A DNA stretch of 64,000 nucleotides from Halogranum rubrum (GTDB lineage: Archaea > Halobacteriota > Halobacteria > Halobacteriales > Haloferacaceae). Shown here in pieces: positions 6,953-15,389 of this stretch. Every line of letters starts with the position of its first letter. Positions within the stretch are counted from its first letter, which is position 1. A program made the position numbers and the translations under genes. A model generated the notes under the pieces. That model saw nothing but the letters and a program-made list of their open reading frames with translations, had not been told where the DNA came from and did no database searches. The stretch is from positions 715,012-779,011 of the forward strand of contig NZ_FOTC01000002.1 of assembly GCF_900114455.1 (NCBI RefSeq), in the 5' to 3' direction.

Positions 6953-8389
6953 ATGCCTGAGACAAACCGCAGAGCGTTCCTCAAGACGGTCGGTGCAGCG
7001 GGTACAGTCGCGATGGTCGGCGGTGCGGGCGTCGTCGGCGCCGACGACCACACCTCGGAGAGTGCCAACGTCCGCGTCGTCCACGCCTCGCCGGACGCGC
7101 CGAACGTCGACGTCTACGTCGACGGGTCGGCGGTACTCGAAGACGTTCCGTTCCAGGCGGTGAGCGACTATCTCTCGCTCGAACCCGGAACCTACACGGT
7201 GAAAGTGACCGCCGCTGGCGACCCGGATACCGTCGCCTTCGAGGGCGACGTGACCGTCGAGGACGCGGACTACACCATCGCCGCGACGGGCGAACTGAGC
7301 GAAGAGACGTTCACGCCGCTCGTCCTCGAAGATGCGCCGAGCGCACCCGCCGAGGGCAACGCGCAGGTCCGTCTGGTCCACGCCTCGCCGGACGCACCCG
7401 CCGTCGACGTGACCGTCGAGGGCGCGGACCTGACCGTCTTCGACGGCGTCGACACCGGTACCGCGAGCGACTACGTCGAAGTCCCCGCTGGCGAGTACAC
7501 CCTCGAAGTCCGCGGTGATACCGAAGGCAACGACGGCGACGTCGTCGCCACCTTCGACGTCGCCGTCGAGGCGGGGATGTCGTACACGGCGTTCGCGACG
7601 GGCTATCTCACCCCCGACGACGAACCACAGGACCGCGCGTTCGACCTCGTGGTCGCCGCCGACGGCTCCGAGATGGACGACAAAGAAGACGAGGGGGACA
7701 AACCGGAGCAACCGTCGGAGGCGTCGGTCCGCGCCGTCCACGCGATTCCGGACGCGCCGAGCGTCGACGTCTACGTCGACGGGTCGAAGGTCCTCTCCGA
7801 CGTCCCCTTCCGCGCGGTCAGCGACTATCTGACGGTTCCCGCTGGCGAGCGCACCGTGAAAATCACGGCCGCAGGCAAGCCCGACACCGTCGTCTTCGAG
7901 GAGATGCTCACCGTCGAGGAAAGTGCCTACACGGTTGCCGCCGTCGGCGAACTCTCCGAGGGGACGCAAGCACCGCTCGTCCTCGCCGACGACGCGACGA
8001 TGCCCGCAGACGACACGGCGGTGGTCCGTCTGGTCCACGCCTCACCGGACGCACCCGCCGTCGACGTGACCGTCGAGGGCGCAGACCTGACGCTCTTCGA
8101 CGGCGTCGAACCCGGCACGGCCAGCGAGTACGTCGAGGTTCCCGCTGGCGAGTACACCCTCGAAGTCCGCGGTGACACCGAAGAAAACGACGGCGACGTC
8201 GTCGCGACGTTCGACGTGGCTGTCGAGGGCGGCATGGCCTACACCGCGTTCGCGACGGGCTATCTCACGCCCGACGACGACCCGTCGAGTTGTCCGTTCG
8301 ACCTCGTCGTCGCTTCGGATATGACGATGAAAGCCGAGGGGACGGAAGACGACTCGTCGAGCGACGAGAAGACTGAAGAGAACGCCTAA
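6953..8389 (+). CDS. Tat-exported surface protein with four DUF4397 domains
   Basis: A 478-residue secreted protein. The N-terminus MPETNRRAFLKTVGAAGT carries a twin-arginine signal with a hydrophobic stretch and no lipobox cysteine. The mature part has four DUF4397 beta-sandwich domains, each opening with V(R/V)(L/A/V)VHA(S/I)PDAP-VDV, at about residues 38, 139, 257 and 358. Domains 1 and 3, and 2 and 4, are near-identical pairs, so the gene arose by tandem duplication of a two-domain unit. A charged linker (EMDDKEDEGDKPEQ) joins the halves and a Ser/Glu tail ends the protein. DUF4397 proteins are cell-surface proteins of unknown ligand. The start at 6953 is set by the Tat motif. Confidence 0.9.
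   Translation: MPETNRRAFLKTVGAAGTVAMVGGAGVVGADDHTSESANVRVVHASPDAPNVDVYVDGSAVLEDVPFQAVSDYLSLEPGTYTVKVTAAGDPDTVAFEGDVTVEDADYTIAATGELSEETFTPLVLEDAPSAPAEGNAQVRLVHASPDAPAVDVTVEGADLTVFDGVDTGTASDYVEVPAGEYTLEVRGDTEGNDGDVVATFDVAVEAGMSYTAFATGYLTPDDEPQDRAFDLVVAADGSEMDDKEDEGDKPEQPSEASVRAVHAIPDAPSVDVYVDGSKVLSDVPFRAVSDYLTVPAGERTVKITAAGKPDTVVFEEMLTVEESAYTVAAVGELSEGTQAPLVLADDATMPADDTAVVRLVHASPDAPAVDVTVEGADLTLFDGVEPGTASEYVEVPAGEYTLEVRGDTEENDGDVVATFDVAVEGGMAYTAFATGYLTPDDDPSSCPFDLVVASDMTMKAEGTEDDSSSDEKTEENA
7068..8297 (+). repeat. Tandem in-gene duplication, period 657 bp
   Basis: The segment 7068-7640 recurs at 7725-8297 with an offset of exactly 657 bp (219 codons). The best-matched stretch is around 7370-7450 against 8027-8107, where nearly all bases agree (CCGTCTGGTCCACGCCTC at both places except one A/G). 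The linker between copies is unrelated acidic sequence. Confidence 0.85.
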
Positions 8390-8506
8390 CTCGGTCGACG
8401 GCTGTCTCGCCGACGACTCGAACGCCTTCTCTGTTCTTTCGCGTCCGTAGTCTCGACTCTCGATGGTGAACGCCTCCGAAGGAACCGCGCGGGGTCGCTT
8501 CCCGCC

Positions 8507-9991
8507 TCAGAGCCGGTAGCTCGGCCCGTCGTCGCTATCCTCGACTTCCACGCCGAGGTCGGTCAGCGCGTCGCGGAGCGCGTCGGCCTGTTCGTAGTTC
8601 CCGTCGTCGCGGGCGTCCTCACGGACGTCGAGCACGAGTTCCACGAGGTCACCCGCCAGCGACACGTCACCCTCGGCCGACGCGTCGCCGAACGTGAGCC
8701 CGAAGACGTCGCCGCCGAGTTCCTCGAACGTCTCGATAGTTCGGCGAAGCGCCTGATAGTCGTATTCGACCGAATCTTCGAGATGTCGGTTGCTCGCGGA
8801 GGCGAGTTCGAGGAGCGCCGAGATGGCCTCGCGGACGTTGAAGTCGTCGTTCATCGCTTCGGCGAACTGCTCGTGGGTCTCGTCGACCGCGTCGCGGAGG
8901 TCCGCGTCTTCGACCTTCGTCCGCGCGTCGACGCCGTCGCAAGCGTCGACGGCGGCCTCGTAAGCGCGTTCGAGACGCGACCAGCGTTCCTCGGCCTCCT
9001 GCATCGCCGACTCCGAGAACGTCTGTTTCGACCCGTACTCGGTGGAGAGATAGAACGTCCGGACGACGTTCACGCCGAACTCCTCTAGCGCGCCGGAGAC
9101 GGTGAAGAAGTTCCCGAGCGACGAGGACATCTTCTCGCCTTTCGTTTCGAGCAGGCCCGTGTGAAGCCAGTAGCGGGCGAACTGTTCACCCGTTGCGGCC
9201 TCGCTCTGGGCGATTTCGTTCTCGTGGTGCGGGAAGACCAGGTCGTGGCCACCGACGTGGATGTCGATGGTCCCGTCGAGATGCGTCATCGACATCGCCG
9301 AGCACTCGATGTGCCATCCGGGTCGCCCTTCGCCCCACGGTGACTCCCACGTCTCGCCGTATTCACCGTCTTCGATCGGGCGGTCGTCCTTCCGGTGTTC
9401 GGCCACGTCGGCAGGCGAGACGCCACCGGCCTTCCAAAGCGCGAAGTCGAACGGGTTGCGTTTCTCCGAGCGTTCGCTCGCCTCACCCTGCGCCTCCATC
9501 TCCTCGACCTGCTGGTTCGAGAGTTTGCCGTAGTCTTCGAACTCGGTCACGTCGAAGTAGACCGACCCGTTGGACTCGTAGGCGTACCCGCGCTCTAAGA
9601 GCGTCTCGATGAGGTCGATTATCTCGGGGACGTGTTCGGAGACGCGCGGGTAGACCTCCGCACGCTTGAGATTCAGCCCGCGCATGTCTCGAATCACGGA
9701 AGTCATGAAGTGCTCGGCGACGGCCGCCTCGTCCTCGCCGAGGGCATCTTCACCGGCGCGGGCAGCGATTTTCTCGTTGACGTCGGTGAAGTTCTCGACG
9801 TGGTGGACGGTGTAGCCCTCGTGTTCGAGCCATCGGTGCATCACGTCGGCGTGCGTCCAGACGCGGGCGTGGCCGAGGTGGGCGTCGTCCGAGACCGTCA
9901 GTCCGCACACGTAGAGCAGGACGTCGTCTTCGTCACCGGGCCTGAACTCCTCGCGCGCTCTCGTGAGCGTGTTGGTCACGGACAGTGTCAT
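8507..9991 (-). CDS. cysS: Cysteinyl-tRNA synthetase
   Basis: A 494-residue class I aminoacyl-tRNA synthetase that charges tRNA-Cys. The N-terminal YVCGLTVSDDAHLGHAR contains the zinc cysteine and the HIGH-type motif HLGHAR. The central block WHIECSAM...DLVFPHHENEIAQSEA supplies the other zinc ligands (Cys, His and Glu). The signature KMSSS is in GEKMSSSLGNFFTV. The C-terminal DALR-like anticodon-binding domain ends YRL. The protein is complete; acidic insertions are normal for halophiles. It is monocistronic between the DUF4397 gene and a haloarchaeal hypothetical gene. Confidence 0.97.
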   Translation of the reverse strand: MTLSVTNTLTRAREEFRPGDEDDVLLYVCGLTVSDDAHLGHARVWTHADVMHRWLEHEGYTVHHVENFTDVNEKIAARAGEDALGEDEAAVAEHFMTSVIRDMRGLNLKRAEVYPRVSEHVPEIIDLIETLLERGYAYESNGSVYFDVTEFEDYGKLSNQQVEEMEAQGEASERSEKRNPFDFALWKAGGVSPADVAEHRKDDRPIEDGEYGETWESPWGEGRPGWHIECSAMSMTHLDGTIDIHVGGHDLVFPHHENEIAQSEAATGEQFARYWLHTGLLETKGEKMSSSLGNFFTVSGALEEFGVNVVRTFYLSTEYGSKQTFSESAMQEAEERWSRLERAYEAAVDACDGVDARTKVEDADLRDAVDETHEQFAEAMNDDFNVREAISALLELASASNRHLEDSVEYDYQALRRTIETFEELGGDVFGLTFGDASAEGDVSLAGDLVELVLDVREDARDDGNYEQADALRDALTDLGVEVEDSDDGPSYRL

Positions 9992-10037
9992 CGGCAGAGG
10001 ATTCCGCCGCGTCTCGCTTGAACCTGTTGAAGGTGTG

Positions 10038-10562
10038 CTACCGCGGTGCGGCAGTCCGCGTCGGCACCGTCTTCAGTGCAGACTCGACGACGCGGACCGC
10101 GTTGGCTCCGTCGCGACGGCCGACGACGACGAGGAGCGTCTCGCCCGCGACGGCCGCGGCGTCGACAGCGACGTCGGCGACGGCGAGTCTGTCGAGAACG
10201 GCGGCGAGACTGGCCGTGTCGACGTCGCCCGCGGCCAAGACAGCCGTCTGCGACCCGCCGTCGGCGACGACTCTCGTCCCGGCGAGTGCGAGGAGGGAGT
10301 CGGCCTCGCTCTCGTCCGTTTCCCTCTCCCCGTCGACGACTGCGACGCCGCTCTGCATCGTCACGCGAACCTGTCGCGTTTCGGTCTCGTACTCGTCTAA
10401 CTCCGCCGAGAATCGGCGGAGCGCCGTCGCGACAGCCTCTCGCTCTCCGTCGAGGGTCAAGAAGTCGGCCGCGGCGGTGTGGTTGACGACGCCCGCACGG
10501 AGTGCGTCGAAGAGAAACGGATGCTCACGGACGGCGTCGCGCGTGTCAGCGGCGAGTGACAT
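10038..10562 (-). CDS. Haloarchaeal conserved protein (DUF7523-like)
   Basis: A 174-residue protein beginning MSLAADTRDAVREHPFLFDALRAGVVNHTAAADFL. The first 60 residues look like a helical DNA-binding or ACT-linked domain (FLTLDGEREAVATALRRFSAEL). The remainder has two VVGRRDG/VRVTMQSG-type alpha-beta units reminiscent of ACT domains (LLVVVGRRDGANAVRVVESAL). This build (helix-turn-helix-like followed by ACT-like repeats) is common in haloarchaea; role unknown, a small-molecule-sensing regulator is a guess. I chose ATG 10562 over the upstream one because the family starts with AADTRDAVREHPF. Divergent from the two-TM gene at 10693. Confidence 0.75.
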   Translation of the reverse strand: MSLAADTRDAVREHPFLFDALRAGVVNHTAAADFLTLDGEREAVATALRRFSAELDEYETETRQVRVTMQSGVAVVDGERETDESEADSLLALAGTRVVADGGSQTAVLAAGDVDTASLAAVLDRLAVADVAVDAAAVAGETLLVVVGRRDGANAVRVVESALKTVPTRTAAPR

Positions 10563-10612
10563 GGACGTGCGATGCGACGGCGACGACAAAAGTGCCTCGG
10601 GCCGTTCTCCTG

Positions 10613-10656
10613 AATCTGATTTCAGTAATCTCTCGGACAGAAATGAAATTCAGATT
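10613..10656. promoter_or_regulatory. Imperfect inverted repeat in a divergent promoter region
   Basis: AATCTGATTT at 10613-10622 and AAATTCAGATT at 10646-10656 are inverted copies differing by one base insertion, with 23 bp between them. They sit in the AT-rich 130-bp gap between two divergent genes and could be an operator shared by both. Confidence 0.35.
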
Positions 10657-10692
10657 ACCGTTATGGTGGTCGTCGACCATCTACTAGACGTG

Positions 10693-10941
10693 ATGAGAGA
10701 GGACGTGACGACCCCGAACCCGGTGTACAGCCTCGGACAGGTACTCGTCGCGACGGGGGTGTTGTTCGCCGCCGTTTTGACGTTCTTCGTCGCTCTCGCG
10801 AACCCCGTCGCCGTCGTCGGTGCCGTCGCCGCCGCACTCGTTGCTACCGTGGCGACGACGGTGACGCTCGACTACCGTCGGAAGGTGGGACGCACCCGTC
10901 GCGTCTGCCTCCCGAAGACGGCCGTCTGCGTCGACGCCTGA
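10693..10941 (+). CDS. Two-TM small membrane protein
   Basis: An 82-residue protein, MREDVTTPNPVYSLGQVLVATG onwards, with two adjacent membrane helices (LVATGVLFAAVLTFFVALA and VAVVGAVAAALVATVATTV). A basic C-terminal tail (DYRRKVGRTRR) containing two cysteines follows (VCLPKTAVC). A longer start at ATG 10663 is possible but overlaps the inverted repeat and adds nothing family-like. I recognise no family. It is divergent from the DUF7523-like gene and lies 69 nt upstream of cbiX in the same direction. Confidence 0.65.
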   Translation: MREDVTTPNPVYSLGQVLVATGVLFAAVLTFFVALANPVAVVGAVAAALVATVATTVTLDYRRKVGRTRRVCLPKTAVCVDA

Positions 10942-11010
10942 ACATCCTCGTTCGGCCCTCCCACTTCCGTTTGCGAAGTCACTAAGGCGGTTCCGTCCGT
11001 GTATTTGCAT

Positions 11011-11889
11011 ATGAGCCAAGCGCTGGTCATCGTCGCCCACGGGTCGCACCTCAATCCCGACTCGTCGACACCGACGCACGCACACGCGGACACTATCCGC
11101 GAGACGGGTGCGTTCGACGAGGTGAAAGTCGGCTTCTGGAAGGAGGAACCCCACCTCCGAGAGGTACTCCGCACCGTCGAGTCCGACGAAGTGTACGTCG
11201 TTCCCCTGTTCATCAGCGAGGGCTACTTCACCGAGCAAGTCATCCCCCGCGAACTCCGCTTGGAGGGGTGGGACGTCTCGCAGTGGGACTCCGACGGTCT
11301 CTCGGCGGACCACGTCACGCTCACGGCCGAAGATACGGGTCAGCAGGTCACCTACTGCGGCCCGGTCGGCACCCACGAGTCGATGACGGACGTGCTCGTC
11401 CGGCGCGCCGAGACGGTCACTGGTGACTCTGACGTCGGCGACGGGTTCGGGTTCGCCGTCGTCGGCCACGGCACGGAGCGAAACGAGAACTCCGCGAAGG
11501 CCATCGAGTACCACGCCGACCGCATCCGCGAGATGGACCGCTTCGACGAGGTACAGGCGCTCTACATGGACGAAGAACCGGAAGTCGACGACGTCGCCGA
11601 CTACTTCGAGTCGCCGGACATCGTCGTCGTCCCCCTGTTCATCGCCGACGGCTTCCACACGCAGGAGGACATCCCCGAAGACATGGGTCTCACCGACGAC
11701 TACCGTAAGGGGTACGACGTCCCCGCCGACGTGGACGGCCACCGTATCTGGTACGCCGGTGCTGTGGGGACAGAAGGGCTGATGGCGGACGTCATCCTCG
11801 AACGCGCCGCCGAGGGTGGGGCCGACATCGGTGATGCGCTCGAACTCGTCCGCGAACGCACGCGAGGCCAGCAGACGGTGGAGGTCTGA
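11011..11889 (+). CDS. cbiX: Sirohydrochlorin cobaltochelatase, two-domain form
   Basis: A 292-residue chelatase that inserts cobalt into sirohydrochlorin in cobalamin synthesis. Two CbiX-like halves are visible. The first opens ALVIVAHGSHLNP with the catalytic His and continues EVYVVPLFISEGYFT; the second opens FAVVGHGTERNENS and continues IVVVPLFIADGFHTQEDIP. Both metal-binding His positions are retained (HGSH; GHGT). Start ATG 11011 is 4 codons into a longer frame and directly precedes the conserved strand. The next gene (DR2241 family) starts 1 nt after the stop, so the two form an operon, the usual haloarchaeal arrangement. Confidence 0.93.
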   Translation: MSQALVIVAHGSHLNPDSSTPTHAHADTIRETGAFDEVKVGFWKEEPHLREVLRTVESDEVYVVPLFISEGYFTEQVIPRELRLEGWDVSQWDSDGLSADHVTLTAEDTGQQVTYCGPVGTHESMTDVLVRRAETVTGDSDVGDGFGFAVVGHGTERNENSAKAIEYHADRIREMDRFDEVQALYMDEEPEVDDVADYFESPDIVVVPLFIADGFHTQEDIPEDMGLTDDYRKGYDVPADVDGHRIWYAGAVGTEGLMADVILERAAEGGADIGDALELVRERTRGQQTVEV

Positions 11890-11890
11890 G

Positions 11891-13117
11891 ATGGAGGAGT
11901 CAACACAGTTCGCCGCCCTCCGTGCTGCCGCCGAGAACGGACCCGGCGTCCAGTTCGACGGCCTCTACGTCCACGCAGGCGACGACGACTACGACAGAGA
12001 CGGCGGCTACACCTTCGGGACGCCCGAAGGCGAGCGCTCGAACCTCTCGGAGTCCGAGTTTCACGCCGCCGCCGAGGAGTACGACGAGTACGTCTCGAAC
12101 TGGTACTTCTGGACGCACGTCGTCGGCGGGTCGAAACTGAAAGGCGGCGTCGACGTCGGCGAGAACAGACACCATCGCCGCAACTTCCTGCGGTGGCTGG
12201 AACTGGCCGACCAGACGCAACACGACGTTCCGGGACGGTACGAGGCGCTTCGCGGCGGTCTGACTCACGAGTGGGGCGAACTCCAGATAACCGCGACACT
12301 CGGCGAAGAGGGCCACCGCGTCTACGAGATTCGCCACGAAGACGACGCCAACACTCCCACCGACGAGTTGGAGACTTACACCGACCCGTTAGACATCCGT
12401 GAGTTGGTCAAGTACGACGAACGCGGCCAGTACCGCCCGCTCAAGACCGCACCGACGCTCCAGACCGGGTGGGTGCTCACCGACCTCGACCAACGGCAGG
12501 TGTTCGACGCCGTCGACGACGTCGTCTATCCAGCGACCGTCGTCAACTGGAACCTGGAACGACACGGTGAACTCGACGTGAATCACTGGGAGGAGACAAT
12601 CGAGCGCCAGTCCGGTATCTACGGCGTCATCGAGACGTGGAACCGCGGCGACGGCCACGAACACGTCGATTGGGTCGCCGAGAGCTGTTGTGACGACTCG
12701 CAGTGTCTCAAGCGCCGCGAGTGGGAGTACGACGAGGAGACCGAACTCGACGCCGACGGCGGCGACGGGGAGTTCCCCTGCCGCGAACCGTGTTCGCTCG
12801 TCATCGCCGCCTCACGCAAGTGGACGCGACTGGAAGGTGAGGAGACACAGACCTACGAGTTCGAGTTGACCGAGAGCGAGAAAGAGCAGATAGAGGACAT
12901 CATCGACGCCGTCGCCGACGGCCGGGCCGACGACATCCGTGAGGCGGACATCTACGAGGGGGCGAACCGCTACCGCACACGGTTCCTCCGCGCCAAGCGA
13001 TTCGACGGGGAGGGAAACCTCTCGGGGACGCCGACGCAGGTGGACGAACAGGAGGGTCACGACCAGGAAGACGCCCGAGACGGTCACGACGAGGAAGAGC
13101 ACGACGGCGACGACTGA
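11891..13117 (+). CDS. DR2241 family protein with C-terminal Fe-S-type cysteine motif
   Basis: A 408-residue protein translated from ATG 11891, immediately behind cbiX. The N-terminal half (LYVHAGDDDYDRDGGYTFGT...) and middle match the DR2241 family that accompanies or is fused to CbiX. Near residue 265 the cysteines SCCDDSQCLKRREWEYDEE...EFPCREPCSLVIAASRKW form a four-cysteine cluster consistent with the 4Fe-4S binding domain described for this family. The last 50 residues are low-complexity (GHDQEDARDGHDEEEHDG). The partnership suggests a redox or metal-delivery role in cobalamin or sirohaem synthesis, inferred from context. Confidence 0.85.
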   Translation: MEESTQFAALRAAAENGPGVQFDGLYVHAGDDDYDRDGGYTFGTPEGERSNLSESEFHAAAEEYDEYVSNWYFWTHVVGGSKLKGGVDVGENRHHRRNFLRWLELADQTQHDVPGRYEALRGGLTHEWGELQITATLGEEGHRVYEIRHEDDANTPTDELETYTDPLDIRELVKYDERGQYRPLKTAPTLQTGWVLTDLDQRQVFDAVDDVVYPATVVNWNLERHGELDVNHWEETIERQSGIYGVIETWNRGDGHEHVDWVAESCCDDSQCLKRREWEYDEETELDADGGDGEFPCREPCSLVIAASRKWTRLEGEETQTYEFELTESEKEQIEDIIDAVADGRADDIREADIYEGANRYRTRFLRAKRFDGEGNLSGTPTQVDEQEGHDQEDARDGHDEEEHDGDD

Positions 13118-13159
13118 GCGCGCTGAATCTGCGTTTTGCAACTCGACTCTTCTGGCGCT

Positions 13160-13756
13160 TTACCGCAACTGCAAGGCGAGAGCGACGAGTACGCCGCCGA
13201 TGACGACGCCGACGCCGACAAGGACGACACCGCTGTCGACGACGACACCGACGAGGAGCGCGAGAAGAATCGCGAGCGCTGCCAACGCGAGCAGTGGGAG
13301 ACTGACTCCCGACGACGGGCGATTGCCGAACTTCTCGCTCATCGACGGCTCACGTTTAGCTGGGTTCCGGCGCTGTGACGCGTTTCGTTGCGGTTTACCG
13401 AGTTCTTCGTCGACTTGGACGGAGTGGTTCTCTTCTTCGAACGGTTCGACAGTCACGTCGACGTAGGCCGTCTCCGCTCCGTAGCCAGTGACGATTTTGA
13501 GCTTTCCCGTCACCGGTTCCTCGACGCGCTCGACGCCCACGCGGACAGTCGTCGTCGACCCGCTGTCGACGTAGTGGTTGCCGCCGTCCAGCGTCGCCAC
13601 CGTCGAAAGCGTATCGTCGAGATGGAGGTGGATGTGAACGGCCTCGCCGTGGTTCTCTAAGGCGACGTAGAACGCCTCGTCGGTCGTGTACATCCCCGGA
13701 ACCGCGACGTCGTGCAATCGGTCGCGGTTGAGGTCCACGGTCAGCGCTGAAGACAC
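13160..13756 (-). CDS. Membrane-anchored haloarchaeal hypothetical protein
   Basis: A 198-residue protein from a GTG at 13756. Residues 1-110 form a beta-rich domain (LTVDLNRDRLHDVAVPGMY...VHIHLHLDDTLSTVATLDGGNHYVDSG) that looks like an immunoglobulin-type fold. A charged linker follows (EELGKPQRNASQRRNPAKREP), then two adjacent C-terminal membrane helices (LPLLALAALAILLALLVGV and SGVVLVGVGVVIGGVLVALA). There is no signal peptide, so the beta domain is probably cytoplasmic or inserted by the helices. I recall homologues only in haloarchaea. Convergent with the DR2241 gene. Confidence 0.7.
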   Translation of the reverse strand: MSSALTVDLNRDRLHDVAVPGMYTTDEAFYVALENHGEAVHIHLHLDDTLSTVATLDGGNHYVDSGSTTTVRVGVERVEEPVTGKLKIVTGYGAETAYVDVTVEPFEEENHSVQVDEELGKPQRNASQRRNPAKREPSMSEKFGNRPSSGVSLPLLALAALAILLALLVGVVVDSGVVLVGVGVVIGGVLVALALQLR

Positions 13757-13887
13757 GTCTCATGACAAGACACCGAGAGACGAAAAAGGTTCAGGGCCGT
13801 TCGGGTGGTCGAACCGGCGCCCGCGCCCGAATCTACCGCTCGACGTGTCTCCTGCGTGTCATCTCATAGGGGAAACGCGTGGCCGTC

Positions 13888-14070
13888 TCAGTCGCGCATA
13901 TCCGGCGGCAGCAGGTTCGGGATTCCGTCCTCGATGGGGTAGCGCTCGCCGCACTCGCTACAGACGAGCGTCCCTTCGAGTACCTCTTCGTCGTCTTGTG
14001 AGTCGATTTCGAGGTCGAGGTCGTGTTTGTCCATCGGGCAGCAGATGATGTCCATCAGCGACTCCTTCAT
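13888..14070 (-). CDS. Trm112-like zinc-finger methyltransferase activator
   Basis: A 60-residue protein, MKESLMDIICCPMDKHDLDLEI...LVCSECGERYPIEDGIPNLLPPDMRD. The pattern CCP near the start, CSECG in the middle and YPIEDGIPNLLP at the end is the Trm112 signature. In archaea this small zinc-binding protein binds and stabilises several SAM-dependent methyltransferases that modify tRNA, rRNA and release factor. Full length for the family. It lies downstream of the histidine kinase gene on the same strand, about 40 nt away. Confidence 0.92.
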   Translation of the reverse strand: MKESLMDIICCPMDKHDLDLEIDSQDDEEVLEGTLVCSECGERYPIEDGIPNLLPPDMRD

Positions 14071-14110
14071 TGTCGAGACCGAAGCACGGACCGGTCAAAA
14101 GCGTAGGGGT

Positions 14111-15289
14111 TCACGGTCGGAACTCGCCTTCGGACTCGGTCTCCTCGGCTGACTTACTGGGGTGACCAGGGGTCGCGTCGGGGCGAGTCGAGAACTCGAA
14201 CCGTGCACCGTCTGCGGTACTGTCGGTGACGTGAACCTCCCAGCCGTGAGCCTCTGCGACGACGCGGACGATAGTGAGTCCGAGTCCGGTTCCCCCGCCG
14301 GTCGTGTACCCGTAGTCGAAGACGGACTGACGCTCGTCCGGGGGTATTCCGGGGCCGTCGTCTTCGACGTAGAACCCGTTGTTCCCTGGAAGCACTCCGA
14401 CTCGAACGGACACGTCGCCGCCGGCGTGAAACACGGCGTTGCGAAAGAGGTTCTCGAGGAGTTGACTCAGTCGCTCTTCGTCGGCGGGTGTCGAGTACGT
14501 CTCGTCGACGCCGAGTGAGGCGTCGCCCGTCTCGACGTTCTCCCACGCTCTCGCTGCGACGTCGCCGACATCGACTGGTGACGTCCTGCCGATACGCTTT
14601 CCCTGTCGTGCGAGCGTAAGGAGATGTTCGATGAGTACTTCCATCCGGTCGAGTGCTCGCTCGACGCTGTTGAGGTGAGGGCTATCGCACTCGTCGGCCG
14701 CGAGGTCTAACCGTCCGGTCGCGATGGTGAGCGGATTTCGGAGGTCGTGGCTCACGACGCTCACGAACTCCGACAACCGGTCGTTCTGTGACTGGAGTAT
14801 CTGTTCGCGTTCGGCCCGCTCCAGTGCTGCCTCCGTGTTCGCAGCCAGTATCTTCGCCAGGTGGACGTCGGACTCGTCGAACGCTGCCGTCGTCGTCGAC
14901 CCGATGTTCATCACCCCGTACGCTCCGAGAGGGAGAATCATCTCGCTCCGTATCGGCGTCTCTCGGTTGTGTACGGCGTCTTCCTCGCGAACGTCGTCGA
15001 ACCACTGAACAGTCCCTGACTCGTACACCTCCCACGAGAGACTGTTTCCTGGGGTGAACGTCGGATGCTTACCGATGACGTCGCGCGTCTGGGCTGTCTC
15101 GGCGGCCGGACGAAGCGAGTGAGTGCTCTCGTCGTAGAGCCAGATTGCGTTGAGCGGGAGCCCGAGGACGTCACTCGCCGTCTCGACTGCGATTTCACAC
15201 ACCGACTGCTTGTCCTCGGCGTCCATCAGGCGACGTGTCGCGGCGTGGAGGGTATCGAGTACGGCGACTTTTCGCCTCGAATTAGTCAT
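14111..15289 (-). CDS. GAF-domain sensor histidine kinase
   Basis: A 392-residue soluble kinase. After MTNSRRKVAVLDTLHAATRRLM, a GAF sensor domain spans about residues 20-155 (AIWLYDESTHSLRPAAET...EMILPLGAYGVMNIGS). The dimerisation/phosphoacceptor box SEFVSVVSHDLRNPLT has His181, the N box reads QLLENLFRNAVFHA, and the ATP lid elements are DDGPGIPP and GTGLGLTIV. No membrane segment and no receiver domain are present, and no response regulator gene is adjacent, so its output is unknown. The start is the ATG at 15289; the 23 upstream codons look non-coding. Confidence 0.92.
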   Translation of the reverse strand: MTNSRRKVAVLDTLHAATRRLMDAEDKQSVCEIAVETASDVLGLPLNAIWLYDESTHSLRPAAETAQTRDVIGKHPTFTPGNSLSWEVYESGTVQWFDDVREEDAVHNRETPIRSEMILPLGAYGVMNIGSTTTAAFDESDVHLAKILAANTEAALERAEREQILQSQNDRLSEFVSVVSHDLRNPLTIATGRLDLAADECDSPHLNSVERALDRMEVLIEHLLTLARQGKRIGRTSPVDVGDVAARAWENVETGDASLGVDETYSTPADEERLSQLLENLFRNAVFHAGGDVSVRVGVLPGNNGFYVEDDGPGIPPDERQSVFDYGYTTGGGTGLGLTIVRVVAEAHGWEVHVTDSTADGARFEFSTRPDATPGHPSKSAEETESEGEFRP

Positions 15290-15389
15290 ATAAGAAGAGT
15301 GTCTGCCGGAATGTAAAATAGTTAGCGGGCTAGCAGGTTTCGCTCGGCACGGATGCACTTTCGGGTGCGAGTGCGACTTCCCGGTGCTG

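Noticed and set aside
6110-8038. A 642-codon open frame on the minus strand overlapping the DUF4397 gene
   Set aside because: It mirrors the high GC3 coding of the + strand; its translation is Val/Asp/Arg-rich without family motifs, while the + strand frame has a Tat signal and four DUF4397 domains.
10684-11742. A 352-codon minus-strand frame opposite cbiX
   Set aside because: The + strand carries the two-domain cobaltochelatase; the minus translation is Arg/Val-rich without motifs.
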